Assembly: GCA_017450695.1 (NCBI GenBank)
Contig: JAFSTA010000050.1
Span: forward strand, 1-38,649
Direction: 5' to 3'
Origin: Kiritimatiellia bacterium
GTDB lineage: Bacteria > Verrucomicrobiota > Kiritimatiellia > RFP12 > UBA1067
Length of the DNA: 38,649 bases
Shown here: piece by piece, positions 31,248 to 38,649 of the stretch
Layout of the letters: each line of letters opens with the position of its first letter
Numbering within the stretch: position 1 is the stretch's first letter
Translations under genes and position numbers: made by a program
Notes under the pieces: model-generated
The model's input: the letters and a program-made list of their open reading frames with translations, nothing else
Database searches by the model: none
What the model was told of the DNA's origin: nothing

Positions 31248-32228
31248 TCACCGGGAGCTGTTGTCCAGGCGGCGAATCATTTCCTGAACAATCTTGGCGG
31301 TGGTGTACAGACTGCGCGGGGAAAGCTTGTCTATCGTGTCCTGCGGCGTATGCCAGTAGGCGTTCTCGTCCGTTTCGTTTCCGTACTCGAAATCGATGAG
31401 ATCGATTGCCGGAAACCCGAGTTCGAAAAAGGCGTGGTGGTCATCATAAATGTATCCGTCGAAGAGTCCGATTTGATCCCGTTCCCCTACGGCCTCCGCC
31501 GCCTCCAGCGCCAACAGACGCAACGCCGCGTTCCCGTTGCGCGGCACGGTGAGCCTGAGGTTCGCGTCCCCTACCATGTCCATCAGGATGACTGCGCGGA
31601 CACCGGCGCGACGCTTTTTCATCTGGTGCGCCAACCGCTTGCTGCCGTGGAAACCGTCTTGATCCGAGTACGCGACCTGACATTCCTCCCCGTCCATAAA
31701 GCCGCACAGGATATTCGTCCGGTGGAGCGGATGAGCCTTAAACCACCCCGCGAGTTCCAGCAGAAGCGCGGTAGATGACGCGCCGTCGTTCGCGCCCTCG
31801 AACCGAGGGGCAATGCCGCTCTTTGTATCGAAATGGGAGAGCAACACAATCCAGTCGTTTCCCGGATCACGGGCAGGGACTGCCGCCAGCACATTCCGGA
31901 AGGGGCGTTCGCCGTGCGGGGTCGCTTCCCTGAATTCATCCAGTTTCCACGCCAACGAAGGCGCGGACGGATCGCCGGCGGGAAACCCCAGTTCCGTCAA
32001 GGCCGCAGTCAACCACTCTGCTGCATGACGTGCCCCGTCCGTACCGGCATCGCGCGGCGTGCAGTCGCGGATGAATGCAGCGGTACGCGCCATCGCCTGG
32101 GTCGCCACGGATTCCGGCAAGACGACAAACGGTTCAGCGGTTGCCGCCTCCGGGGAGGAGTTGCCGCATCCGGTCAGTAACGCGACGAGTGCCGTCGCAA
32201 AAAGCGAATTGATCATGCTAGGCCACAT
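31248..32228 (-). CDS. Lipoprotein peptidase M28 (aminopeptidase or glutaminyl-cyclase-like)
   Basis: A 326-residue zinc hydrolase anchored by lipid: ATALVALLTGC is a lipobox with Cys near 21. Zinc ligands of the M28 fold are seen in order: His and Asp in LLSHFDTKS, Asp in EGANDGASS, the Glu pair in GFMDGEECQ, Asp in ILMDMVGD, and His in ENAYWHTPQDT. DGYIYDDHHAFFELGFPAIDLID is the typical strand before the last ligand. It is either an aminopeptidase or a glutaminyl-cyclase-type enzyme in the periplasm; the residues do not settle which. A start at 32216 (MINSLFATAL) gives the same mature protein. The gene follows the S1 cluster on the same strand. Confidence 0.8.
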   Translation of the reverse strand: MWPSMINSLFATALVALLTGCGNSSPEAATAEPFVVLPESVATQAMARTAAFIRDCTPRDAGTDGARHAAEWLTAALTELGFPAGDPSAPSLAWKLDEFREATPHGERPFRNVLAAVPARDPGNDWIVLLSHFDTKSGIAPRFEGANDGASSTALLLELAGWFKAHPLHRTNILCGFMDGEECQVAYSDQDGFHGSKRLAHQMKKRRAGVRAVILMDMVGDANLRLTVPRNGNAALRLLALEAAEAVGERDQIGLFDGYIYDDHHAFFELGFPAIDLIDFEYGNETDENAYWHTPQDTIDKLSPRSLYTTAKIVQEMIRRLDNSSR

Positions 32229-32263
32229 TTCGTACTATCCATCGGAAAAGTCTCCCTCGCCCG

Positions 32264-32950
32264 TCACACTGTCGTAGGGCGGGGCACCACCCCCTCGCCT
32301 TCCGCCTCACGACCATCCGTCGCGGACGTCGGACGGCAGGCCAGGACGAAACCGCCGTTGGCGTGGAGTTCCAAGACGACACGCGTGTTACCCGGTTGCG
32401 CCGGGAAGGTCTCTTCCACGAAACCCGCCGCCTTTTGCTCCGCCGTATCGCGACTGTGCGCGTCGCGCAAGATCGTGAGGTCGTAGAACGGTACGCGGAC
32501 CGGAACGGGCAAACGGTACCAGATGTCCTCCAGCCGTACGGTCAAGACGCGCGGACGGATCGTAATCCCCGCAACCGAGAAAGACGCACCGTCCCTTGCG
32601 ACGCCAATCAGATAGGCGTCCAGTTCCCCGCGAATGAAGGTCACACGCGAGGTGGCAAAGGTGCGGAACGCCGCGCAAAACGCCGGCGTCGCTCCTTCCG
32701 AAAACGAAACGTCTCGATTATCCCCCGCACAGAAAGGAGCGGTTCGGAACCAATACCGTACCGCGTCTTCAGACGAGTGAAGAGGAGCGATGCCGGAAAC
32801 GGCATCTTCCGCACAGGAGGAATCCGCCAGTTCCGCACACCGCGCGTTCGCCAATGCGACAGGCGTGTCGAAAAGGCGGACGCAAGCGGGCGGCGGATCC
32901 AGCCGGACGGCCAGGATACCGCCCGACGGCAGATGGCGGATGACCGGCAT
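32264..32950 (-). CDS. Hypothetical protein translationally coupled to the S1 gene
   Basis: A 228-residue protein (start MPVIRHLPSGGILAV) whose ATG overlaps the TGA of the upstream S1-domain gene (TGATG at 32952-32948), a classic sign of coupled translation. I do not recognise the family. The middle contains strands such as RVTFIRGELDAYLIGVARDG and RVLTVRLEDIWYRLPVPV, the latter followed by VPFYDLTILRDAHSRDT; no signal peptide or membrane helix is present. The last 24 residues look disordered. It should be a cytoplasmic protein made in fixed ratio to S1; any functional link is inference. Confidence 0.65.
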   Translation of the reverse strand: MPVIRHLPSGGILAVRLDPPPACVRLFDTPVALANARCAELADSSCAEDAVSGIAPLHSSEDAVRYWFRTAPFCAGDNRDVSFSEGATPAFCAAFRTFATSRVTFIRGELDAYLIGVARDGASFSVAGITIRPRVLTVRLEDIWYRLPVPVRVPFYDLTILRDAHSRDTAEQKAAGFVEETFPAQPGNTRVVLELHANGGFVLACRPTSATDGREAEGEGVVPRPTTV

Positions 32951-34428
32951 CACAGTTTCAGTTGCGAGAGCGCGTCCCCCAAGGACCCGAACGAACCGTT
33001 CGCGTCCCTGTTCTCGGAGAGCCAGCGGGAGACATCCATTTCGTCTTCCGCCGCCTGCGCGTCCTTCTGCCACTTGGAAGGAAGCGTGAGCGAAATACGC
33101 CCGCCGTCCAATCCCTTGACCATCACCTGAATCTTGCTATCCAGCGGGAAGGCCGCCTCCAGCTTCGCCAGCGAGTTGCCGCCCTTGGGAAGATCCGTCT
33201 CGCTGATGTGGAGCAGTCCGGTCTTCTCCTCCGACAGGCGGACGAAAACGCCGAACGGCTGGATCGACTCGACGATCCCCTCGACCGTCGCGCCCACGGC
33301 GAGTTCGCCGGGCTGCAACGACTGGATCCGCTCGTCAACGGGAGTCAGGCTGAAACGCCGTTTCTCCGCATCCACGCTCTCGACTTTCAGCAGGATCTCC
33401 TGCCCCTCTTTCACCGCCTCACGGGCACTGACCAGGCGACGTCCCCTGCCGAGCTTGCTGATCGGGATCAACCCCTCGACACCGGGAATCAACTGGGCGA
33501 ACGCGCCGAAGTTTTCGACCTTCGTGATCTTGCCGGTGAAGGTTGAACCGACGGTGAATTTCGAGACCGCCTCGTCGAACGGATCCGCCTTGGCGCCGCG
33601 CAGCGAGAGGGAGATCCGGTTGTTCTCCCAGTCCAGCGAGAGAATCGCCACATCGACCGTGTCGCCGACCTTCAGGACATCCTCCGGCTTGACGCCGCGT
33701 TCCCACGAAATTTCGCGCAGGGGGATCAAGCCTTCCGCGCCGCCGAGTTCGACGAACGCGCCGAAATCCACCAGGCGCGTCACCTTGCCAGTCGCGATCA
33801 TGCCGACATACAGGTCTTCCTGCAAGTCCTTGCGTTGCTGTTCCCGCTCCTTTTCCAGCAAGGCGCGACGCGACACGATCAGGTTCTGCCCGCGCTCGTC
33901 CTTGCCGTATTCCGAAATCAAGAAGTTGAACTTCTCGCCGACATACGTCACGCCTTCCTGACGGAAGAGGTTGATCTGCGAATACGGGCAAAACGCGCGC
34001 TGTCCGTTGACCATCACCTCGTACCCGCCGGTGATCTCCTTCTCGACCGTGCCCTCCACGGGCATCTGCCGAGCAAAGGCGTCCGCCAGCGAACGTTCCA
34101 CGTCCGACGAGACAGACAAACGGCTGGAGAAGATGAAGGCTCCGCCCTGCATTCCCTGAAAGACCATGTCCACCGTGTCCCCGACCTTGCAGCGCAGGGA
34201 ACCGTCCGCGCACGTCACGTCCGCCACGGGGAGAAGCCCTTCGCGCTTCGCGCTCACGTCCAGAATCACATACTCGTCGCCGATAGACAGGACGACGCCC
34301 TTGACGTGTTCGCCCGGATCAAAGCCCTTGCGGTAGGTGTCGATGCCCGACTGCGAATCCAGCATCGAAGCGAAATCAGCCCGCGCCGCCTGTTCCTCAA
34401 GCGACTGTTTCCGAATGATTCTTTTCAT
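32950..34428 (-). CDS. rpsA: 30S ribosomal protein S1 homologue (five S1 repeats)
   Basis: A 492-residue protein with five recognisable S1 OB-fold repeats: GEHVKGVVLSIGDEYVILDV (about 39-58), MPVEGTVEKEITGGYEVMV, GMIATGKVTRLVDFGAFVELGGAEGLIPL, GSTFTGKITKVENFGAFAQLIPGVEGLIPI, and GATVEGIVESIQPFGVFVRLSEEKTGLLHI. E. coli S1 has six repeats in 557 residues; many bacteria have four to six. It binds mRNA during initiation. The stop overlaps the start of the next gene. It begins 11 nt after the stop of the Tat-exported oxidoreductase gene and no promoter is evident in between, so it may be read from that gene's promoter. Confidence 0.9.
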   Translation of the reverse strand: MKRIIRKQSLEEQAARADFASMLDSQSGIDTYRKGFDPGEHVKGVVLSIGDEYVILDVSAKREGLLPVADVTCADGSLRCKVGDTVDMVFQGMQGGAFIFSSRLSVSSDVERSLADAFARQMPVEGTVEKEITGGYEVMVNGQRAFCPYSQINLFRQEGVTYVGEKFNFLISEYGKDERGQNLIVSRRALLEKEREQQRKDLQEDLYVGMIATGKVTRLVDFGAFVELGGAEGLIPLREISWERGVKPEDVLKVGDTVDVAILSLDWENNRISLSLRGAKADPFDEAVSKFTVGSTFTGKITKVENFGAFAQLIPGVEGLIPISKLGRGRRLVSAREAVKEGQEILLKVESVDAEKRRFSLTPVDERIQSLQPGELAVGATVEGIVESIQPFGVFVRLSEEKTGLLHISETDLPKGGNSLAKLEAAFPLDSKIQVMVKGLDGGRISLTLPSKWQKDAQAAEDEMDVSRWLSENRDANGSFGSLGDALSQLKL

Positions 34429-34439
34429 CGATTTTCTTC

Positions 34440-35822
34440 CTATACTTTCCAGATGCCGCGATAGTTGCGCGTGAGCCAGGCCGGATCACCCGTGCCGTTG
34501 GCAAAGGTGTTCTTGACCGGATCCCACTCGAACGAGGCGTCATGGACATAGCTCATGTTGAAGAGATGGCAGAGGATCGCGGAATGCGCGCCGATCCCGA
34601 CGTGCGAACAGGGTTGCGTGCGGTTCTTCGCGCAGGTGACGAAATCGCCGGGATGCCCACCCCGCGTCTTGTAGAGCTGAACCTTCGCATCCTTCAGGAA
34701 CGCCTTCGCCGCCGTCGCGCAGGCGCGTTCCAGAGACCCCCCGTCTTCCTTCTTCGTGAAGCGCGCGATCGTTTCCTCGCCGCGCTTCATCTCGAACTTG
34801 CCACGGTTCACGGAGACGGTTCCCTCCGTGCCGTGGAAGACGGTACCCCACATTCCCCACGGCTTGTGGAGCAACGTGACGCCGTTGGCGTAGGTCACGA
34901 CCGCACCGTGCTGCGACCGCCCGCCGCGCACCGGATCCTTCGACGCGAATTTCGCGCGATCCGCCTTTTCCAGCTTGACCGGTCCGCTGTCGTCCATACC
35001 AAGCCCCCACTGCGCGATGTCCAGGTGATGCGCACCCCAGTCACCGCAGAAACCGGATCCGAAGAGGTCATCCATCCGCCACAGCATATAGTACTTGGTG
35101 TGAACGCCGCGCGGAGAGAGATCCGGATTGTACGGGATGTCCGGCGCACATCCGAGCCACAGCTGCCAGTCCAGTCCCGGCTCCATCTCCTGCGGCTCTT
35201 TCGGATCGAAATGCGGTTGGGAAGGCCCGCCGAAATGGCAGTCCACATGCGTGACCTTCCCGATCGCGCCGTTCCGAACCAGTTCGCACGCGGTACGGAA
35301 CTCAAGCCCGGAACGCTGCATCGCGCCGCACTGGACAATCCGCCCCGTCTCTTTCGAGACACGCATCACCTCGACCGCCTCGTGAATGTTGTAGGTCATC
35401 GGCTTCTCGCAATACACGTCCTTGCCGGCACGCATCATCGCGATCGTCATATAGGCGTGCCAGTGGTCCGGCACCGCGACGACCACGAGGTCGATATCCT
35501 TGTTCTCGGCGATCTCGCGGAAATCGCGATAACCCTTGACATTGCCCGCCGTCCCCCTTTCCGGATGATCGGTGTAATACTTGTTGACGCGCTCAATCCC
35601 CCAGTTGCGGCGATTGGTATCCACGTCGCCAATCGCCGTCACGTGTACCGGCTGCCCCAGGAACGCACCTAGCAATCCGCGTCCCTGCATACCCATTCCG
35701 ATCACCGCGACATTCGGGATCTCATTCGGCTTGTCGGCGGCAGCCCAAACGCGATCCGACAGAATCAGGGGCGCTCCGGAGAACGCGACACTCTTCAAAA
35801 ACGAACGACGAGAAAAACTCAT
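34440..35822 (-). CDS. Tat-exported Gfo/Idh/MocA-family oxidoreductase (second copy)
   Basis: A 460-residue protein, the same length as the paralogue at 21745-23127. MSFSRRSFLKSVAFSG is a Tat signal. The Rossmann motif is NVAVIGMGMQGRG (about 37-49); VVAVPDHWHAYMTIAMMRAGKDVYCEKPMTYN contains the intact EKP motif; DWGAHHLDIAQWGLGMD carries the conserved His and Asp of the C-terminal domain. It should oxidise a sugar or polyol with bound NAD(P) outside the cytoplasm. The start at 35822 follows AGGAATTGAGT. An odd neighbour: the ribosomal S1 gene starts 11 nt downstream. Confidence 0.87.
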   Translation of the reverse strand: MSFSRRSFLKSVAFSGAPLILSDRVWAAADKPNEIPNVAVIGMGMQGRGLLGAFLGQPVHVTAIGDVDTNRRNWGIERVNKYYTDHPERGTAGNVKGYRDFREIAENKDIDLVVVAVPDHWHAYMTIAMMRAGKDVYCEKPMTYNIHEAVEVMRVSKETGRIVQCGAMQRSGLEFRTACELVRNGAIGKVTHVDCHFGGPSQPHFDPKEPQEMEPGLDWQLWLGCAPDIPYNPDLSPRGVHTKYYMLWRMDDLFGSGFCGDWGAHHLDIAQWGLGMDDSGPVKLEKADRAKFASKDPVRGGRSQHGAVVTYANGVTLLHKPWGMWGTVFHGTEGTVSVNRGKFEMKRGEETIARFTKKEDGGSLERACATAAKAFLKDAKVQLYKTRGGHPGDFVTCAKNRTQPCSHVGIGAHSAILCHLFNMSYVHDASFEWDPVKNTFANGTGDPAWLTRNYRGIWKV

Positions 35823-35867
35823 ACTCAATTCCTTTGTTTGTTGGTTCAACACCCGCAAAAGGCAAGT

Positions 35868-35876
35868 ATCATAGCA
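35868..35876 (-). promoter_or_regulatory. Extended -10 of the Tat-exported oxidoreductase/S1 cluster
   Basis: TGCTATGAT on the minus strand, 45 nt before the ATG at 35822. No convincing -35 is seen. Confidence 0.5.
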
Positions 35877-36040
35877 TGATTCCTCCCCCTCTTTCCAGCG
35901 CAAAATGGAAAACGCGCATCCGCAAACCAATCCATACCTTGATTGTTTTTACCACACGACGGTTTTGATTTCACGCGAACGAATAACAACAAGCGAGAGG
36001 TAGTCATGTAACTGCACGACAATTCCATTCGACTCACGGC

Positions 36041-36863
36041 GTGATTGCGAACCGTCCCGATTCAAGTTGTCTCTGTTGCTTCCAAATCCCTACGTGTCCA
36101 TGTCGAGAAAAGAGATTTGTCCAGTTATGCCCAATCGGATGCGACTCCTATACAGCTGGAACAACTTCAGGGACAACTGTCATTTTGTGCGTGGGCCAAC
36201 CTGCCATCCCCGCGTCGGGTTCGACGGCTATCCGATCCTCCACCGCCACACCCACGCCTCCGGATGGGCGGCAAAGCTACCTCCCCCATAACGACAACGG
36301 AGGCCGGAAAACCTACCTCTAAGCCTATTCGCTGGACGTGGGGAGCTCGCGGTTCGCGCTCATGCTCAACGGCAGTGGAGTTGCCGTGTGGACCTGATCC
36401 TACACCGGCAGAGCGGAGACAACCCTGCACCGGTCCGTGCGGATTGACGGGCTTGCCAGCGGCTGCCCGGAAATCACATGCACGAATCCCGTGACCACCA
36501 ATCCAGCCGCCGACACGTTCATCACGCCCTTCGGAAACCCGCTTGTGATCACGGTCGGCGTACCATACCTCGTGCGCGGCAGCGAATACCGGTTCGCCGC
36601 GTCCGCCGAAATCACCGGCGGCACGGGATCGACCGTGTACGACGGCGAACTCAAGATCGACGGCGTACACGAGATACGCCAGTTCGGAGCGGCCGCCAGC
36701 TGGGGCGACACCACGCTCCGCGCCGTGTTTCGACTGGTACTTCCAGATCTTCGAGGTAGAGCTGGACTACACCGACACCGTCCGCGGCCTCAACTCGCCC
36801 AGCGACGCCGTCTGCGCGAAATGCGTCACCTACATCCGCCTGAACCAGTACCACCCCTCCTAA
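36041..36863 (+). pseudogene. Decayed element-borne gene with in-frame stops and a frameshift
   Basis: Coding-like sequence runs through three breaks. In one frame NDNGGRKTYL, stop, AYSLDVGSSRFALMLNGSGVAVWT, stop, SYTGRAETTLHRSVRIDGL continues into ITPFGNPLVITVGVPYLVRGSEYRF and GAAASWGDTTLRAVF. A +1 shift near 36730 then restores FDWYFQIFEVELDYTDTV to a natural TAA at 36863. The stops at about 36320 and 36390 are single-base events (for example TAC to TAA). The beta-rich, GSG-rich text would suit a phage or surface structural protein, but I do not recognise it. The exact 5' end is unclear. Confidence 0.6.
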
Positions 36864-36917
36864 CCACTTCTAGCCCCAAACAACATAGACGTTTATACGC
36901 ACGAACATATACTCATA

Positions 36918-36949
36918 CCGCCGGGTTGTTTCCACTTCCCGGCGGTTTT
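36918..36949 (+). terminator. Rho-independent terminator after the decayed gene
   Basis: CCGCCGGG (36918-36925) and CCCGGCGG (36938-36945) form a perfect 8-bp stem with a 12-nt loop, followed directly by TTTT. It sits 55 nt after the restored stop of the pseudogene. Confidence 0.8.
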
Positions 36950-37071
36950 CCTTTCCCCGGCGTCATCGCGCGGGATTTTGTGGCGTCTGATCTGCGGATG
37001 CGCCTTTTCCCGGAACACGGATTTTTTGTACTTGACATTCCTGCGGACGCGGCGCGAAAATAGCTTTCGCC

Positions 37072-37500
37072 ATGAGTGATGAGAAGGGAAAAACAGGTAA
37101 ACTTACACCGGTGGAGAAACGGGAGCTGAACGAACGGATTCTCAAGCTCAACTCGGATCAGCAACGGTTCGTCGCAAAGATTGACCTGTTCAAATACGCG
37201 ATTCGGTATATGTTCTATACTCTGTGTGCGTTAGGTTTCTTCTGGTCGCTCCACGACCTTTTCCGGGCGATACCGGATTCGCTGGCGCGAATCGCGGACA
37301 TCTTGCGCGAACTGAACGTCGCCAAGGTGATCTGGATTGTTGCGGGACTTCTCGGATACGCGATAGCCTGGATAAAGGACAGGCGCATTAAACGGCTTGT
37401 CGCCCAGAATGGAGACCTGCGCAGAATGAAAGAGGACCGCGACCCTTACAAGACGCGGAGCGGGCTGGATCGGTACGGGAACTCACAGGGAGACGAATGA
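37072..37500 (+). CDS. Small two-helix membrane protein of unknown function
   Basis: A 142-residue protein with a charged N-terminus (LTPVEKRELNERILKLNSDQQ), membrane helices at about 43-62 and 85-101, and a basic, polar C-terminus. I do not recognise a family. TTGACA at 37031-37036 could be a -35, but the -10 is unclear, and no Shine-Dalgarno sequence precedes the ATG. It is followed 27 nt later by another membrane protein on the same strand, so the two look like an operon. Both lie between a decayed gene and a decayed integrase, that is, in cargo of a former integrated element. Confidence 0.6.
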   Translation: MSDEKGKTGKLTPVEKRELNERILKLNSDQQRFVAKIDLFKYAIRYMFYTLCALGFFWSLHDLFRAIPDSLARIADILRELNVAKVIWIVAGLLGYAIAWIKDRRIKRLVAQNGDLRRMKEDRDPYKTRSGLDRYGNSQGDE

Positions 37501-37527
37501 CCCGGACATAGGGAACAAGGAGGGAAT

Positions 37528-38073
37528 ATGGAAACACCTGTCGTTTTTTTTACGCTGCTGGCATCGTTCGCGCTGCTCGACCTCGGATGGAGTATGTGGA
37601 AATCCACGATGTGCGAGATCCTACGTGACAACCTGATAGACCTGCGCGACGAATGGCGCGACCACTTCGCGCGCAAGGGGCTGGACATGGCGACCCCCGC
37701 GTACGCCAAGCTGCGCGAAATGCTCAACGGCCAGCTTCGCTATACGCGCCACCTGCGGTTCAGCGGTTTCATATACACGCTTTCAAGAATCACCCCGGAC
37801 GACTCGGAGTTCCTCGACGAGCAAACCCGAACCGCGTTCTCCGCGTGCGACGAAGAGACGCGACGACTGGTCGAGTCCATCCGCGAGCGCTCATCCGAGG
37901 CAGTCCTACGCTACATCGCGTCCACATCCATGTTTATTGTTCTGATGGTGCCGGCGTTCGCCGTCGCCCGCGTGTCAGGGTTCTTCGCCCGCCACCTCCG
38001 GGCCGTTATCCGCAACACGATCAGGTTCAACACCTCCGCCGTCGAGTGCGCGTCGCGGGCTGTCGCTCTGTGA
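37528..38073 (+). CDS. Membrane protein of unknown function, second gene of the pair
   Basis: A 181-residue protein with a hydrophobic N-terminal helix (4-22), a long charged helical middle (about 25-125, possibly coiled: ILRDNLIDLRDEWRDHFARKG, ESIRERSSEAVLRYI) and a second membrane helix (about 129-150). AAGGAGGG just before the ATG is a strong ribosome site. No family is recognised. Two helices with a large helical domain between them place the middle on one side of the membrane. It is paired with the gene at 37072-37500 inside the tRNA-linked element. Confidence 0.65.
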   Translation: METPVVFFTLLASFALLDLGWSMWKSTMCEILRDNLIDLRDEWRDHFARKGLDMATPAYAKLREMLNGQLRYTRHLRFSGFIYTLSRITPDDSEFLDEQTRTAFSACDEETRRLVESIRERSSEAVLRYIASTSMFIVLMVPAFAVARVSGFFARHLRAVIRNTIRFNTSAVECASRAVAL

Positions 38074-38214
38074 TGGTTCATACCTTGCGCCGGTCTCGCC
38101 GAGCCGCCGCGCGATTCCCGCAGACAGTTCCCGCAGCTCTTCCGTCATCAGACCGTCCAACGTCAGGACCGCTCCGTCGCCATGCCGTACCCCCTGTCGA
38201 GATCGAGAGTGTGG

Positions 38215-38447
38215 GTTTCGCCGGCTTCAGCTGTTCCAACTACGCCTCAACACCTCGCACCTGCACGACGATCTTCCTCCAAAACCTGTCGTTACTCACC
38301 CAGGGCGAACGGTACGATAAACTCCGTTAGTTTTTTCTCGGCGGCCGCCCGATCCGCCGTACCGGTGGATCGCAAATACAGCTTGCCGTCAACCATCCAA
38401 CGGGCACGATAAACCTTCCCGTGTTTTTCCAGAGATCCTTTAATCAT
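38215..38447 (-). pseudogene. Remnant of a tyrosine-recombinase integrase (N-terminal part only)
   Basis: From ATG 38447 (preceded by GGAGGTG) the protein reads MIKGSLEKHGKVYRARWMVDG, then LYLRSTGTADRAAAEKKLTEF. This is the arm-binding N-terminal domain of phage and island integrases. A TAA stops it at 38292 after 51 codons. Beyond it, another frame continues integrase-like text (KIVVQVRGVEA, stop, LEQLKPAKPTLSIS), showing a frameshift plus a second stop. The core and catalytic domains are missing. It points away from, and lies 150 nt from, the tRNA-Arg gene, the usual arrangement for an element inserted at that tRNA. Confidence 0.7.
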
Positions 38448-38541
38448 ACTCACCTCCACGCCCCGATTTATACCCAAACGGCACAATCATGCACAACAAC
38501 GAATTTTATCCTCGACTTTGTACCAGTTGTATCAAAGAGCG

Positions 38542-38590
38542 AAAAACAAAGAAAACGCACGGGAGCCTTGATTTTATTGGCTCCCGTGCG
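38542..38590 (-). terminator. Rho-independent terminator of tRNA-Arg
   Basis: CGCACGGGAGCC (38556-38567) and GGCTCCCGTGCG (38579-38590) form a perfect 12-bp stem with an 11-nt loop. On the minus strand it is followed by TTTTCTTTGTTTTT. It begins 10 nt after the tRNA 3' end. Confidence 0.9.
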
Positions 38591-38599
38591 CTTCCGGTT

Positions 38600-38649
38600 T
38601 GGCGCCGCCAGAGGGATTCGGACCCCCGACCCGCGGATTAGAAATCCGC
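38600..38649 (-). tRNA. tRNA-Arg (anticodon UCU), 3' half
   Basis: On the minus strand the window ends inside the tRNA. The anticodon stem-loop is GCGGA-TTTCTAA-TCCGC with anticodon TCT; a 5-nt variable loop (GGGTC), the T arm GGGGG-TCCGAAT-CCCTC, acceptor strand TGGCGGC, G73 and an encoded CCA follow. The D arm and 5' acceptor strand lie beyond 38649. Position 55 is C rather than the near-universal T. Confidence 0.9.

Noticed and set aside
37975-38160. Short minus-strand frame (MTEELRELSAGIARRLGE)
   Set aside because: It may be a scrap of element coding sequence, but it overlaps the membrane-protein gene, has no clear start or family, and cannot be supported as a gene.
1495-38575. CTTGATTTT shared near 1498 and 38567 as an attachment repeat
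   Set aside because: Nine AT-rich bases that also recur near 29910 in part; too short, and on the loop of the tRNA terminator. No convincing attachment repeat was found.

Overview
The window reads as a chromosomal segment of a GC-rich, Gram-negative bacterium of the PVC type, most likely Kiritimatiellota or a close relative (inference). The grounds are Tat-exported Gfo/Idh/MocA and FAD oxidoreductases with SRRxFLK-type leaders, a chlamydial Pmp-like beta-helix protein, FGE-sulfatase modules, many secreted proteins of unknown role, and a dense population of hairpin-rich intergenic repeats. No rRNA, CRISPR array or complete insertion sequence is visible.

Layout. 1-1353 is the 3' end of a very long phage-type gene (LPD38-like polyvalent protein). 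It abuts a Ser/Thr kinase-FGE fusion whose FGE half is cut short and whose catalytic HRD reads HRA (1514-3190, minus). Next come a stand-alone AAA ATPase (3572-4681), a Tat-exported FAD oxidoreductase (4912-6372, minus) and the RNA-binding transcription factor Tex with an RGG-rich tail (6874-9357). 9.7-17.2 kb is a same-strand block of exported proteins: a phosphodiesterase, a fibronectin-like surface protein, a Pmp-like beta-helix protein and a second FAD oxidoreductase. 17.7-23.9 kb is a minus-strand block: a large secreted glycoside-hydrolase-like protein, a secreted protein of unknown fold, and an operon of a Tat-exported Gfo/Idh/MocA oxidoreductase with an exported sugar isomerase. Together these suggest extracytoplasmic oxidation and breakdown of sugars or glycans.

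24.3-31.1 kb holds housekeeping genes: pyrD, argB-argD, a small unknown protein, a PhnP-like metallo-beta-lactamase-fold hydrolase and a NifS-type cysteine desulfurase. 31.2-35.8 kb (minus) holds a lipoprotein M28 peptidase and a run of a third Tat-exported oxidoreductase, a ribosomal protein S1 homologue and a translationally coupled unknown protein. From about 36 kb to the end lies a decayed integrated element: a broken cargo gene, a terminator, two small membrane-protein genes and a wrecked tyrosine integrase beside a tRNA-Arg(UCU), whose 3' half closes the window.

The most unusual signal is not a gene. Nearly every long intergenic gap carries modules from one family of microarrays whose units keep a strict period (7, 8, 9 or 10 bp, or 18 bp for mini-hairpins) while their bases vary. 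They are joined to conserved GC hairpins, some with compensating changes in the stems, and the same modules recur at about ten loci. Several genes also share an extended -10 promoter of the form TGnTAnnnT, some with a -35 hexamer at 16-18 bp.
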